Positions 8,299-18,077 of a DNA stretch of 53,343 nt are shown piece by piece (within the stretch, counting starts at the first letter, position 1; every line of letters begins with the position of its first letter). The DNA lies in the NCBI GenBank assembly GCA_947072665.1, contig CAMTIW010000002.1:1-53343 (forward strand). Reading direction: 5' to 3'. Position numbers and translations under genes: made by a program. Source of the DNA: an uncultured Fusobacteriaceae bacterium (lineage in GTDB: Bacteria; Fusobacteriota; Fusobacteriia; Fusobacteriales; Fusobacteriaceae). Under the pieces are notes generated by a model, which was not told the DNA's origin, made no database searches, and saw nothing but the letters and a program-made list of their open reading frames with translations.

Positions 8299-9924
8299 TT
8301 AATCTTCCATGTAGGCATTTTTAAAATAAACACCACCTAAAGGGGACTTTACCCATCCTTTAGCCTTTGGATTAGAATATACTATATTAGTATAATAATA
8401 TAATGGAATAACTGGCATTTCATCCATTAAAATATTTTCTGCTTGGTGTAATAATGCTGTTCTTTTTTCTGGATTTTGTTCTTTTTGAGCTTCTTTAATA
8501 AATCTATCATAATCTGCATTTGTAAATCCAGCATCATTATTTCCACCACCAGTAACCCACATATCTAAGAAAGTCATAGGGTCGTTATAATCTGCAATCC
8601 AACCATGTCTGGCAATTTCATAATTTTTATTGGTTCTAGAAGTTTGGAAAACTGCCCATTCTTCATTTCTAAGTTCTATATTTAAACCTAAATTTTTCTT
8701 CCACATATCTTGAATAGCTTGAGCAATAATACCGTGGGATTCATTAGTATTATATGTAAATTTTATTGTAGGTAGAGAAGAAGGGTCAGAATAACCTGCT
8801 TCTGCTAGAAGTTTTTTAGCTTCATCTATCTGTGGTGAATCAGGAAAATAGGATTTTGTTGAAAATTCTTTTTCGTCAGTAGCTACAATACCTTTAGGTA
8901 CAAAACTAAGCGCAGGAAGTTGTCCACCTTTAGAAACTTTCTCAACTAGAGTTTTTCTATCAATAGCAAGAGCTAAAGCTTTTCTAACTCTTTTATCTCC
9001 TAAAAATTTAGAAACTTCAGGAGGTGTATTTCCACTAACGTTAACAACATAAAAATATGTTCCAAGGTAAGGGTATAATTTAGCAACACCATTATTTAAT
9101 AATGTTTCAATTTCACTTATTGGTGGAGCTTCTCCTATATCAAATTCTCCTGTTTGAAAAGCCCCAAGAGCAGTTTTTTCATCGATGATTTGATCAAATC
9201 TCAATTCATCAAGTTTAATAGCTGATAAATCCCAATAGTTATCATTTTTTACAAAAACTATATTTTCTTTAGGAGACCATGATTTAATTTTAAATGGTCC
9301 GTTTCCAATATATGTTTCTACTTTTGTAGCCCAAGCAGAATCTTTTTCAACAATATCTTCTCTAACAGGAAAATAAGCCGGAAAAGCAGTTAGAGCAAGG
9401 AAATAAGGAGTTGCTTGCTCCAAAGTAAGTTCAATAGTGTAATCATCTATTACTTTTATTCCTAAATCTTCAATTTTCGCTGTACCATTATAAAAATTTT
9501 CACCATTTTTAATATAGAAAAGTTGATATACATATTCCATAGCAGTTTCAGGTTTTAAACCTCTTCTCCAAGAGTATAAAAAATCATGGGCTGTTACGGA
9601 TTTACCATCTGACCATTTACCGTTTTTTCTAAGAGAAAAAGTATAGATAGTACCATCATTAGAGATTTTTACAGACTCTGCAGCAGCAGGTACAGTTTTG
9701 GAATTTTCATCCACATAGAATAATCCTTCAAAGACATTACTAGCAACAATACTACCATCAACAGAAGTATTTAAATGTGGATCTAGAGTTTTAGGGTCCG
9801 CTCCTAGATTGTAAGACATTTTTTGTATTTTTTCACTTGATTCTACCTCTTTTTTCTCTCCACAACTAGTTAAAATAAATGCTAGTGATAATAAAATAAA
9901 AATAAAACTTAAAAATTTTTTCAT
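8299..9924 (-). CDS. oppA: oligopeptide ABC transporter substrate-binding lipoprotein
   Basis: An SBP_bac_5 family peptide-binding protein. The start is placed at ATG 9924 (541 aa) because a GGGGGAG ribosome site lies six bases upstream; a longer in-frame reading has no such support. The N-terminus is a lipoprotein signal (LAFILTSCGEKK) with Cys as the lipid-anchored residue. Family signatures follow: LGADPKTLDPHLNTSVDG, WSDGKSVTAHDFLYSWRR, GNGPFKIKSW and RKALALAIDRK. It captures oligopeptides for OppBCDF. It is the last gene of the opp operon, 28 bp after oppF, and ends before a strong terminator. Confidence 0.92.
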   Translation of the reverse strand: MKKFLSFIFILLSLAFILTSCGEKKEVESSEKIQKMSYNLGADPKTLDPHLNTSVDGSIVASNVFEGLFYVDENSKTVPAAAESVKISNDGTIYTFSLRKNGKWSDGKSVTAHDFLYSWRRGLKPETAMEYVYQLFYIKNGENFYNGTAKIEDLGIKVIDDYTIELTLEQATPYFLALTAFPAYFPVREDIVEKDSAWATKVETYIGNGPFKIKSWSPKENIVFVKNDNYWDLSAIKLDELRFDQIIDEKTALGAFQTGEFDIGEAPPISEIETLLNNGVAKLYPYLGTYFYVVNVSGNTPPEVSKFLGDKRVRKALALAIDRKTLVEKVSKGGQLPALSFVPKGIVATDEKEFSTKSYFPDSPQIDEAKKLLAEAGYSDPSSLPTIKFTYNTNESHGIIAQAIQDMWKKNLGLNIELRNEEWAVFQTSRTNKNYEIARHGWIADYNDPMTFLDMWVTGGGNNDAGFTNADYDRFIKEAQKEQNPEKRTALLHQAENILMDEMPVIPLYYYTNIVYSNPKAKGWVKSPLGGVYFKNAYMED

Positions 9925-9952
9925 AAATATCTCCCCCCTTAAAATAATTTTA

Positions 9953-10927
9953 TTAATATAAGTGACATGCAACTTTATGATTTTTTTTAATTTCTTTTAA
10001 AATTGGTTCCTCTTGTTCACAAATTTCTTTAGCAAATTTACATCTGGATTTAAATCTGCAACCTGGTGGTGGATTTATTGGGGTTGGGATATCTCCTTCC
10101 AATATAATTCTTTCTTTTTTTTCAGTTAAATCAGGGTCAGGTATGGGGATTGCTGAAAGCAAAGCTCTAGTATATGGGTGATAAGGAGTTTCATAAATAG
10201 AATCACTGGTTGAGAGTTCAACTAATTTTCCTAGATACATAATGCCAACTCTATCTGAAATATGTTTTACCATGGATAAATCATGAGCAATGAAAAGATA
10301 GGTTAAGCCCAATTTCTTTTGTAAATCTTCTAACATATTCACAATTTGAGCTTGAATAGAAACATCTAGGGCTGAAATTGGTTCATCGCAAATAATAAAC
10401 TCAGGATTAACAGCAAGAGCACGGGCTATTCCTATTCTTTGTCTTTGACCACCTGAAAATTCATGGGGGTATCTACTCATATGTGATGAATTTAAACCAA
10501 CCATCTCTAAAATCTCTAATACTTTTTTATTTATTAAATTTGATGGATAAAGATTATGAATAATCATAGGTTCACCAACAATATCTCCCACTGTCTGTCT
10601 TGGATTAAGAGAGGCATAGGGGTCTTGAAAAATCATTTGAATTTTTTTTCTATAAGGTTGCATCTGCTCAAAGTTCAAATTAGTAATATCATTATTATTA
10701 TATTTAATTTCACCACTGGTAGGTTCATAGAGTTTCAAAATAGTTCTTCCAAGAGTTGTTTTTCCACAACCAGATTCACCTACAAGACCTAAAGTTTCAC
10801 CCTTTATTATTTCTAAACTAATATTATCCACAGCTTTTAAAATTTTTTTCTCTTTTTTAAATATGGATTTTTTTGGTTCAAAATATTTACAAATATTTTT
10901 TATTTCAACTAAAATTTTATTTTCCAT
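9953..10927 (-). CDS. oppF: oligopeptide ABC transporter ATP-binding protein OppF
   Basis: The second ATPase of the peptide importer. It carries Walker A GESGCGKT, Q-loop FQDPYASLNPRQ, signature FSGGQRQRIGIARAL, Walker B FIICDEPISALDVS and the H-loop AHDLSMVKH. The C-terminus has the oligopeptide-specific extension with Cys residues (PPGCRFKSRCKFAKEICEQ), known in this subfamily to hold an Fe-S cluster or metal. The start at ATG 10927 (324 aa) is chosen because the AAGGTG site lies nine bases upstream; GTG 10939 and ATG 10936 are alternatives. It overlaps the end of oppD by 11 bp, which suggests translational coupling. Confidence 0.93.
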   Translation of the reverse strand: MENKILVEIKNICKYFEPKKSIFKKEKKILKAVDNISLEIIKGETLGLVGESGCGKTTLGRTILKLYEPTSGEIKYNNNDITNLNFEQMQPYRKKIQMIFQDPYASLNPRQTVGDIVGEPMIIHNLYPSNLINKKVLEILEMVGLNSSHMSRYPHEFSGGQRQRIGIARALAVNPEFIICDEPISALDVSIQAQIVNMLEDLQKKLGLTYLFIAHDLSMVKHISDRVGIMYLGKLVELSTSDSIYETPYHPYTRALLSAIPIPDPDLTEKKERIILEGDIPTPINPPPGCRFKSRCKFAKEICEQEEPILKEIKKNHKVACHLY

Positions 10928-11933
10928 GGAATTCATCACCTTTTATTTTGAATTTAATTTCAGGAGCCATTGGATCATTTAGCCAACAAGCAGCAGAATG
11001 TCCCTTTGATATTTCATATAAGGGTGGTAGAGAGTCTTTACAGACTATCATTGAATATTTACATCTCTGAAAAAATGGACAACCTTTAGGAGGGTTTAAA
11101 AGATCAGGTGGCTGTCCATCAATAGGATTTAATCTTTCTTTTTCTGCTCTTACTAGGTTAGGGATACTTTCTAAAAGACCAAGGGTATAGGGATGTCTTG
11201 TTCTATAAAAAATATCTTTTTTATCTCCTTGTTCTATGATTATTCCACCATACATAACATTTACTCTATCACAGATATCAGCAATAACTCCTAGGTCATG
11301 AGTTATTAAAATAATAGAAGTTCCCAATCTTTTTTTTATATCTTTCATGAGTTCTAAAATTTGTGCTTGGATAGTAACATCTAAAGCCGTTGTAGGTTCG
11401 TCAGCAATTAGAAGTTTAGGTTCACAAGCGAGTGCCATGGCTATCATTGCTCTTTGTCGCATCCCACCAGAAAATTCATGTGGGTATTGCTTCATTCTAT
11501 CTTTAGGAGAAGGCATTCCAACTAATTCTAAAAGTTCAACTCCTCTTTGGAAAGCTTCTTTTCTAGTGTAGTTTCTATGCTCTATAAGAGGTTCCATTAT
11601 TTGTTCTCCAACGGTTAATAAAAGGTTTAAAGAAGTCATGGGATCTTGAAATATCATGGAGATTTCATTACCTCTTATTTTATTCATTTCATTTTCTTTT
11701 AAATTTTTTATATCTTTCCCATTAAAAATAATTTCACCATCTTTTATTTTTCCATTGTCATCTAAAAGTTTCATAATACTCATCATGGTTACACTTTTTC
11801 CACAACCTGACTCTCCTACAATACCTATGACTTCACTTTTTTCAAGATTAAATGAAACTCCTCTAACAGCTTGAACTTCACCAAAGTTACTTTTAAATGA
11901 AGTTTTTAGGTTTTTAACTTCTAATAATTTCAT
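10917..11933 (-). CDS. oppD: oligopeptide ABC transporter ATP-binding protein OppD
   Basis: The first ATPase of the peptide importer, 338 aa. Walker A is GESGCGKS, the Q-loop FQDPMTSLNLL, the signature FSGGMRQRAMIAMAL and Walker B LLIADEPTTALDVT, with the H-loop ITHDLGVIAD. The C-terminal oligopeptide extension includes PPKGCPFFQRCKYSMIVC, a Cys-rich motif shared with OppF. ATG 11933 has a GGGAGGA ribosome site at good spacing. It lies 14 bp after oppC and overlaps oppF. It forms a heterodimer with OppF on the cytoplasmic face of OppBC. Confidence 0.93.
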   Translation of the reverse strand: MKLLEVKNLKTSFKSNFGEVQAVRGVSFNLEKSEVIGIVGESGCGKSVTMMSIMKLLDDNGKIKDGEIIFNGKDIKNLKENEMNKIRGNEISMIFQDPMTSLNLLLTVGEQIMEPLIEHRNYTRKEAFQRGVELLELVGMPSPKDRMKQYPHEFSGGMRQRAMIAMALACEPKLLIADEPTTALDVTIQAQILELMKDIKKRLGTSIILITHDLGVIADICDRVNVMYGGIIIEQGDKKDIFYRTRHPYTLGLLESIPNLVRAEKERLNPIDGQPPDLLNPPKGCPFFQRCKYSMIVCKDSLPPLYEISKGHSAACWLNDPMAPEIKFKIKGDEFHGK

Positions 11934-11947
11934 AAAAATTTCCTCCC

Positions 11948-12871
11948 TTATTTTCTTATCTTAGGGTCTAATGCATCTCTTAAACCATCTCCTAACATAT
12001 TAAATGAAAGAATAGTTAGGCAGATGGCTAGTGTTGGGAATAGTAGTTGATAGGGATAAAGTCTAAAACCACCTAATGCATCATTGGCAAGAGTTCCCCA
12101 AGATGCTGCAGGAGGGCTAATTCCTAACCCAATAAAGCTAAGAAAAGCCTCTGTAAATATAGCAGACGGAATTTGAAGCGTCAGTGTAACTATAATAGAA
12201 CCCATGGTATTTGGAATTAGATGTTTAAAAAGAATTCTTTTATTTGAAGCACCTATTGTTTTTGCCGCTAAGATATATTCCTGTTGTTTTAAGGATAAAA
12301 TTTCTCCTCTAACTATTCTAGCCATGCCTATCCAGTATGAAATAGCAAGGGCTATAATCATATTAAAAAAACCACCTTTTTCAAAAATAACCATAATTAA
12401 AATCACATAAATAGTCATGGGAATTGAGTATATAATATCCACTATTCTCATCATTAACATATCTACTTTTCCACCTAAATAGCCAGATATTCCCCCATAA
12501 ACAATACCTATGAAAAGATTTAAAATAGAAGCAACAAAACCTATTGCCAGAGAGTATCTAGCGCCAAACATAACTCTAACAAAAAGGTCACGCCCTAGCT
12601 GGTCTGTTCCAAACCAATGAATTTTACTAGGTGGCATATTTGTCATACTTAGATTATTTGAAAATACATCAAATTGAGATACAATAGGTGTAAATATTGC
12701 AAATAAACAAATTAATAAAATAAAAACGAGTCCCATTAATGAGAGTTTATTTTGTTTTAACTTTCGCCAAGAATCTTGTTGGAAAGTTAATCCTTCTCTT
12801 AGAATGGTTTCTGTATTTTTTGAACTTGCAGGTACAAATGTAAAATCTAAATGTTTTTCATTAGCTATCAT
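11948..12871 (-). CDS. oppC: oligopeptide ABC transporter permease OppC
   Basis: A 307-aa permease with the DppC/OppC pattern: a cytoplasmic N-terminal stretch, a first membrane helix (LMGLVFILLICLFAIFTPI), then IHWFGTDQLGRDLFVRVMFG, a hallmark of the family, and five more helices. The EAA-type loop reads YILAAKTIGASNKRILFKHL, and the C-terminus ends with LGDGLRDALDPKIRK, as is usual. ATG 12871 has a GGGAG ribosome site. It lies 13 bp after oppB. With OppB it forms the peptide channel. Confidence 0.92.
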   Translation of the reverse strand: MIANEKHLDFTFVPASSKNTETILREGLTFQQDSWRKLKQNKLSLMGLVFILLICLFAIFTPIVSQFDVFSNNLSMTNMPPSKIHWFGTDQLGRDLFVRVMFGARYSLAIGFVASILNLFIGIVYGGISGYLGGKVDMLMMRIVDIIYSIPMTIYVILIMVIFEKGGFFNMIIALAISYWIGMARIVRGEILSLKQQEYILAAKTIGASNKRILFKHLIPNTMGSIIVTLTLQIPSAIFTEAFLSFIGLGISPPAASWGTLANDALGGFRLYPYQLLFPTLAICLTILSFNMLGDGLRDALDPKIRK

Positions 12872-12884
12872 AAAATTCTCCCTT

Positions 12885-13805
12885 TTAGTCTTCTAATTTT
12901 ATACGTGGGTCTATTACCACATATAGGATGTCAACAATTAAATTAGAAAGCATTAAAAATGCACTATAGAATATGGTAACACCCATAATCACAGTATAAT
13001 CTCTATTGGTAATAGTTGTTACAAACTCACTTCCAAGTCCGGGAATTGCAAAAATTTTTTCAATTACAAAACTTCCAGTTAAAATACCTGCTACCAATGG
13101 TCCAAGATATGTAACTACAGGAATTAAAGTATTTCTAAGAGCATGTTTAATCATTATTTTATTTTTATTAAGTCCCTTTGCCCTAGCAGTTCTAATATAG
13201 TCAGATTTCATAACTTCCACTAATTTTGATCTGGTTAAACGGGAAATAAATGCTATGGAGTAACCAGAAAGAGCAATGGAAGGTAGTATATAAGATTGCC
13301 AAGTTTTGAGTCCCGTAATGGGTAACAGTCTTAATTTAACTCCAAAAATATACATGAAAAATACTCCAATAACAAATCCAGGTATGGTTACTCCTAAAGT
13401 AGATAAGACCATACAGAGGGAGTCTGGCCACTTATTAAAATTCAGTGCAGAAAGAATACCTAAAAAAACTCCAACAACTAGAGAAAGAACAACAGCAACG
13501 GCACCTAATTTAGCAGAAGTAGGAAATGAATAACCAATTATCCAGTTAACAGTTCTACCTTCTCTTTTCATACTTGGACCTAAATCTCCTTTGGAGAGAT
13601 TAATAATATAATCTTTATATTGAATAATCATAGGTTTGTTTAGTCCAAATTTTTCTTCAATTTTAGCTTTAACTCTAGGTGGAAGATTTTTTTCTCCATC
13701 AAAAGGGCCACCAGGCATGAGTCTTAACAAAAAAAATGTTAAAGTAACAACAGTAAATAAGGTTAGTATACTAATCCATAATCTTTTCAAGATATAAAGA
13801 AACAT
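12885..13805 (-). CDS. oppB: oligopeptide ABC transporter permease OppB
   Basis: A 306-aa permease matching OppB from end to end: RLMPGGPFDGEKNLPP after the first helix, a periplasmic loop with KGDLGPSMK, the EAA loop YIRTARAKGLNKNKIMIKHA, and the C-terminal IVDILYVVIDPRIKLED. The start at ATG 13805 gives exactly the usual OppB length and has GGATGTGA upstream; ATG 13820 (five residues longer) has no ribosome site. It is the first gene of oppBCDFA and sits behind a clear promoter at 13866-13894. Confidence 0.92.
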   Translation of the reverse strand: MFLYILKRLWISILTLFTVVTLTFFLLRLMPGGPFDGEKNLPPRVKAKIEEKFGLNKPMIIQYKDYIINLSKGDLGPSMKREGRTVNWIIGYSFPTSAKLGAVAVVLSLVVGVFLGILSALNFNKWPDSLCMVLSTLGVTIPGFVIGVFFMYIFGVKLRLLPITGLKTWQSYILPSIALSGYSIAFISRLTRSKLVEVMKSDYIRTARAKGLNKNKIMIKHALRNTLIPVVTYLGPLVAGILTGSFVIEKIFAIPGLGSEFVTTITNRDYTVIMGVTIFYSAFLMLSNLIVDILYVVIDPRIKLED

Positions 13806-13865
13806 AATTATCACATCCAATTAATTATTTTTATTTATGAACTAAAACAGTAAGTTGTTTCTATA

Positions 13866-13894
13866 AATATACAACTTTTTTAATAAAAAGTCAA
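13866..13894 (-). promoter_or_regulatory. promoter of the opp operon
   Basis: On the minus strand: TTGACT (13894-13889), a 17-base spacer, and TATATT (13871-13866). Transcription should start near 13858, about 53 bases before oppB. Confidence 0.7.
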
Positions 13895-13959
13895 TAATAA
13901 ACAAAATATATGTTTTTTTTAATATTTATTTAAAGAATGCTTAGAATTAAATAACAAAA

Positions 13960-13993
13960 AAATAGGAGATTAAGTTTAACTTATCTCCTATTT
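13960..13993 (-). terminator. terminator of the TVP38/CCG/SNF2 operon
   Basis: An 11-bp stem (AAATAGGAGAT with ATCTCCTATTT) followed on the minus strand by TTTTTTGTTATT, ten bases after the SNF2 gene stop. Confidence 0.85.
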
Positions 13994-14003
13994 GTTATTG
14001 TTA

Positions 14004-17000
14004 TTAATTAAAAAGATTAAGAAGGTCATCTTTGGATAGTTTTAAAAGGTTACCTTGATTACCATCAAATAGTTCTGTTACTATTTTTTTCTTATCTATT
14101 TTTAATTTATTAATTTTTTCTTCTATTGTTCCACTAGTAATAAGTTTTACAACTTGTACTGTTTTTTCTTGCCCTATTCTATGAGCTCTATCTGTTGCTT
14201 GATCTTCCACAGCAGGATTCCACCAAGGATCAAAGTGAATAACCACATCTGCCCCTGTTAGATTTAAACCTGTACCACCAGCTTTTAATGAAATCAAGAA
14301 AACATCAGCAGTACCGTTATTAAAGTTATTAACCAGACTCATTCTTTCTTTAGCAGAAGTTTTTCCATCTAAATAAAGATAGTTGAATTTGTTTTTAAAT
14401 TCATTTTTTATGAGAGATAGCATCTCTGTAAATTGTGAAAATACTAAAACTCGATGACCAGAATCTTTATAATCAGCTAAAAGCTCCATGAGTAATTCTA
14501 ATTTTGAACTGCCACCTTTGTAATTATCTATAAAAAGTTTAGGATGTGCACAAATTTGTCTAAGTCTTGTTAAAATAGCCAAAATTTTAAATTGTTTTTG
14601 TCCTTCATTTAATTCATTTAGTTCTTCAGAAATATTTTCTTTAACCTTGCTTAAATAAGAAAGATAAAGTTTTTTTTGTTCTTTATCTAACTCCACCATG
14701 AAATCAGTTTCAATTTTTTCTGGTAGTTCTTGAAGTACATCTTTTTTCATTCTTCTCAAAATAAAAGGATGAGTTAATGTTTTTAATTCCTCCATTCCAT
14801 TAGTTTTAATATAGTGATTTTGAAAATTAGTATGAGTATTTAAATAACCTGGAAGAATAAAATCAAATAAGCTCCAAAGTTCCATAAGATTATTTTCAAT
14901 AGGTGTTCCTGTAAGTGCTAGCTTTGTTTCACCTTTTAATTTTTTAACACATTGACCATTCTTTGAAAGAGGATTTTTTATAGCTTGAGCTTCATCTATA
15001 ATAATATTTTTAAAAGATATATTTTCATATAATTCAATATCTCGTTGTAAAATACCATAAGAAGTTATTATTATACAGTTTTTATTAATATTATTTAAGA
15101 TATCTTTTCTTTCGTTTTGCGTTCCAATAAGAGTTATTACCTCTAGGTGTGGAGCAAATTTTTGAAATTCATTTTTCCAGTTATAAACCAATGATTTAGG
15201 AGCTATAATTATAGTGGGGAATAAAGCTTTGCTCTGATTAATATCTATATAGACAATAGTTTGTAAAGTTTTTCCCAGTCCCATATCATCAGCTAAAATT
15301 CCACCAATACTCAATTTATTAAGTTTTTCTAGCCATTCTACTCCATATTTTTGGTATTCTCTTAACATGGAGTAGTTTTGAGGTATTTCAATTTTTTCTA
15401 TATTATTTAAATTATTTGAAAAATCATTTAAATTTTCAGAAATCAATGCTCCCTTGATTTTGCTAAGACGCTCTTTGAAAAAATACGAATAATATTTCTC
15501 TCTTTTTATGAGACCTTGTTTAAGTTCACTCACATTGGGAGCTAAAACTGAAAATATATTATTAATTTCTTTTAAATTTGGCTCATCAATTTTTAGGATA
15601 CTTCCATCTTTTAATCTAAAAAATTTCTTTTTTTCTTTTATAGCTTTAATATATTCTGGAAGAATACTTTTATCTATTCCCTCCAAAGAAAATTCAAATT
15701 CTAGAATACCTGTTTCTCCAATAGAACTACTGAGAGATAAAGAGGTAGTATTATATTTCATATTTTTTAAATTATTAGAATAATATACTTCATAATTTTT
15801 TTGAATATCTTGAATATTTTTATTCATAAAATTATAGATATTTTCCTCCCCTTCTAGGACATAAATATCATCAATATTTTTAATAAAATTTAAATTTAAA
15901 AGTTCAGGTTCAAGATTATTTGTATCTTCTATATCGTTTATTATAATATTTTTAATTTCTTTTGCACTTTTGCCATCATATAATGTTTCCAGATTTAAAG
16001 ATATAGAATTTTTTTCATATTTATCTAAGTAAATTTTACGTTCAATATTTTTAGGAATATATACTTTTTTCTTTAACTTGTTACATAAGTTGACTTCCCC
16101 AAAATTTTTTATAACATTTATGACATCAGAAAGATTTTCATTACTTATTTCAAACTCATCAGTAGCTACACTATTTTTATGTTCACTAGTAATTAAATTC
16201 TTGAGTTGTTTTAATTTAATAATTTTATTTTTATCTGTAGGATAAATATCTACTGTTTCAGAACTAACATTAAAAATAACAACGGCAACATTATATAAGA
16301 ATTCTATTTTTTTTAATTGATTAAGTCCAACTTTTATTTTTTCTTCTGTTTCATAAAAATTAAACTCAAGTTTTAATTCTTCATCATGAATTTTATAATA
16401 CTTATTGGGTATAGTTTTAAAAATTTCAAAAATTTCATTTTCAAAAATCTCAGGAACAAAGAATCCATTACGAGTACTATATCTTTCAAGAAAAGAATAA
16501 TATCTGTATTCTAATAATTTTGTATTAAAAGCTATTTCAAGAATCCTAGAATCAACATCATTGAAAAAATTAATTTTAGGATTATATTCTAAAAGCTTTC
16601 CAAAAGAAAATGTAGAAATTTTATACGAAGATAAAAAACTATCAAGTTTACTTGATAATTTATATTTTTTATTGCCAGGCTCTGAAATAGAAAGATTTAT
16701 CTCTAAACTATTTTCAAAAGAATAAGCATTTTTTTTAGAAATAATAAAATTTTTATGTAGTAGTAAAAGTTTTTTGCTACTATCAGAAAATATTATATCA
16801 AAAAATTTATTTTTTTGTTCTATTATTCTTCGCTGTTCTTCTTTTATATAAATTGTTTTTTGATTTTTAGTAATCTCAACGGAATTAGTTAAGAAATTAT
16901 GAGCTTCAGAAAATAAAGCTAAAGCAACAATATGTTTACACGGTGCACCCGTTCCTTCAAAATATGGACAGTTACAAATAAAATCCAAATTTTCCTTTTC

Positions 17001-17255
17001 TAAATAGGGGTCTAAAAAATCAAATTCATTTTCTCCATTAGAGACAATAAGAGTAGGAGTATATAGATAAGTTCCTCTAACTTCACCTTTAATTCCTAAA
17101 ATATAGTCATTTATATTAGAAAAATATTTTAGGTCCTCTTCATTTAAGTATTCAGCATTCATAACATGTTTATCTTTAAAATATTGAACTCCTCTTTTCC
17201 AGACAGTTGAGTGTGTTCTATATTTTAAATTTTTGACAATATCTATTTTAATCAC
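14004..17255 (-). CDS. SNF2-family DEAD/DEAH-like ATPase with N-terminal SWIM zinc finger
   Basis: A 1083-aa Swi2/Snf2 (RapA-like) DNA translocase. Residues 94-108 form a SWIM zinc-binding motif (C94, C96, C106, H108). The N-terminal 600 residues otherwise look like the helicase-associated region seen in bacterial SNF2 proteins. The ATPase core has Walker A ADDMGLGKT near residue 657, the DEAQ box near 756, TGTPIENNLMELWSLF, and in the second lobe SLKAGGTGLNLTGAD, FDPWWNPAVEDQATDRAHR and IGQ. The start is a GTG at 17255, whose upstream AAAGGA is only one base away, so initiation probably depends on coupling to the preceding gene (stop 5 bp upstream). Its cellular role is unknown; bacterial relatives remodel protein-DNA or RNA polymerase complexes. 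Confidence 0.9.
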   Translation of the reverse strand: MIKIDIVKNLKYRTHSTVWKRGVQYFKDKHVMNAEYLNEEDLKYFSNINDYILGIKGEVRGTYLYTPTLIVSNGENEFDFLDPYLEKENLDFICNCPYFEGTGAPCKHIVALALFSEAHNFLTNSVEITKNQKTIYIKEEQRRIIEQKNKFFDIIFSDSSKKLLLLHKNFIISKKNAYSFENSLEINLSISEPGNKKYKLSSKLDSFLSSYKISTFSFGKLLEYNPKINFFNDVDSRILEIAFNTKLLEYRYYSFLERYSTRNGFFVPEIFENEIFEIFKTIPNKYYKIHDEELKLEFNFYETEEKIKVGLNQLKKIEFLYNVAVVIFNVSSETVDIYPTDKNKIIKLKQLKNLITSEHKNSVATDEFEISNENLSDVINVIKNFGEVNLCNKLKKKVYIPKNIERKIYLDKYEKNSISLNLETLYDGKSAKEIKNIIINDIEDTNNLEPELLNLNFIKNIDDIYVLEGEENIYNFMNKNIQDIQKNYEVYYSNNLKNMKYNTTSLSLSSSIGETGILEFEFSLEGIDKSILPEYIKAIKEKKKFFRLKDGSILKIDEPNLKEINNIFSVLAPNVSELKQGLIKREKYYSYFFKERLSKIKGALISENLNDFSNNLNNIEKIEIPQNYSMLREYQKYGVEWLEKLNKLSIGGILADDMGLGKTLQTIVYIDINQSKALFPTIIIAPKSLVYNWKNEFQKFAPHLEVITLIGTQNERKDILNNINKNCIIITSYGILQRDIELYENISFKNIIIDEAQAIKNPLSKNGQCVKKLKGETKLALTGTPIENNLMELWSLFDFILPGYLNTHTNFQNHYIKTNGMEELKTLTHPFILRRMKKDVLQELPEKIETDFMVELDKEQKKLYLSYLSKVKENISEELNELNEGQKQFKILAILTRLRQICAHPKLFIDNYKGGSSKLELLMELLADYKDSGHRVLVFSQFTEMLSLIKNEFKNKFNYLYLDGKTSAKERMSLVNNFNNGTADVFLISLKAGGTGLNLTGADVVIHFDPWWNPAVEDQATDRAHRIGQEKTVQVVKLITSGTIEEKINKLKIDKKKIVTELFDGNQGNLLKLSKDDLLNLFN

Positions 17256-17260
17256 ATCCT

Positions 17261-18052
17261 TTATCTTTTTAAATTTTTAATAAAAAACGAAATTTTAATT
17301 CTATTTAACCAAGATGATTTTTTTTTTAAATGTTTAGAAAAAATCAATTCCAAAATATGAAAACTTTCAATATTAATTATTTTAAAAGAGTCCACACAAG
17401 AAGCACAGTAACTAACTAGTTTTTTTGAAATAGCTTCTTTAGATGTTGAATTGAGAATTTTCATACCTATTTTATTATTAAGTACCATTAGCATATTTTT
17501 TTTTCCACAGCATTGAGATTTATTTTTATTATTTGTAAATTCAAGAATTTTTATACCCAATTGTTTTAGAATATTTCTAGTGGCAATATGGACTTCATTA
17601 TTATTTCTAGAAGCACAAGGGTCATGTAAAATAAATTCTTGATTTTTTAAAATATTTATTTTATTTTTAGGAAAAAATTTATCTATAATTGGCCAGATAG
17701 ATTTTATTTCATAATCAGTATATTTTTCTAGTGTATTGAAACAATTAGGGCAGGCAGTATATATAGTTTTTGTAGGATTTTTATTTAAAATTTTTGTTAT
17801 TTTATTTAATCTAGATTTAAAATTTATACCATTTTCTACATAGAGAGAAGGTTTTCCACAGCAAAAACTACTTATCCCCATATTTTTATCTTTTATTTTT
17901 AATATTTTATATGTTTCTTTAATTATATCTGGATCTAGGCTCATAAGGGAACAACCAGGCCAAAATAATGATGATGCCTTTGTAGTAGATGCAAAAATTT
18001 TATTAAAGCTTAGAAGTTGATGTATAATAACAGGAAGTTCTTTTATTTTCAT
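17261..18052 (-). CDS. two-CCG-motif (HdrB-like) Fe-S oxidoreductase
   Basis: A 263-aa soluble protein with two copies of the cysteine-rich CCG domain (PF02754 type). Repeat 1: C34, CC64-65, CxxC101-104. Repeat 2: C145, CC180-181, CxxC215-218. This spacing matches heterodisulfide reductase subunit B and glycolate oxidase GlcF, where such motifs bind unusual [4Fe-4S] clusters. Unlike GlcF or LutA/E-type proteins with ferredoxin domains, no N-terminal ferredoxin motif is visible, so an electron partner must be separate. ATG 18052 has an AGGAG ribosome site. It lies 25 bp after the TVP38 gene and 5 bp before the SNF2 gene. The substrate is unknown. Confidence 0.8.
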   Translation of the reverse strand: MKIKELPVIIHQLLSFNKIFASTTKASSLFWPGCSLMSLDPDIIKETYKILKIKDKNMGISSFCCGKPSLYVENGINFKSRLNKITKILNKNPTKTIYTACPNCFNTLEKYTDYEIKSIWPIIDKFFPKNKINILKNQEFILHDPCASRNNNEVHIATRNILKQLGIKILEFTNNKNKSQCCGKKNMLMVLNNKIGMKILNSTSKEAISKKLVSYCASCVDSFKIINIESFHILELIFSKHLKKKSSWLNRIKISFFIKNLKR

Positions 18053-18077
18053 AAATTTCTCCTATAATACTAAAAAA

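Noticed and set aside
9925-9972. Longer N-terminus for OppA starting at 9972
   Set aside because: It would put 16 residues ahead of a normal lipoprotein signal peptide and would translate through the GGGGGAG ribosome site.
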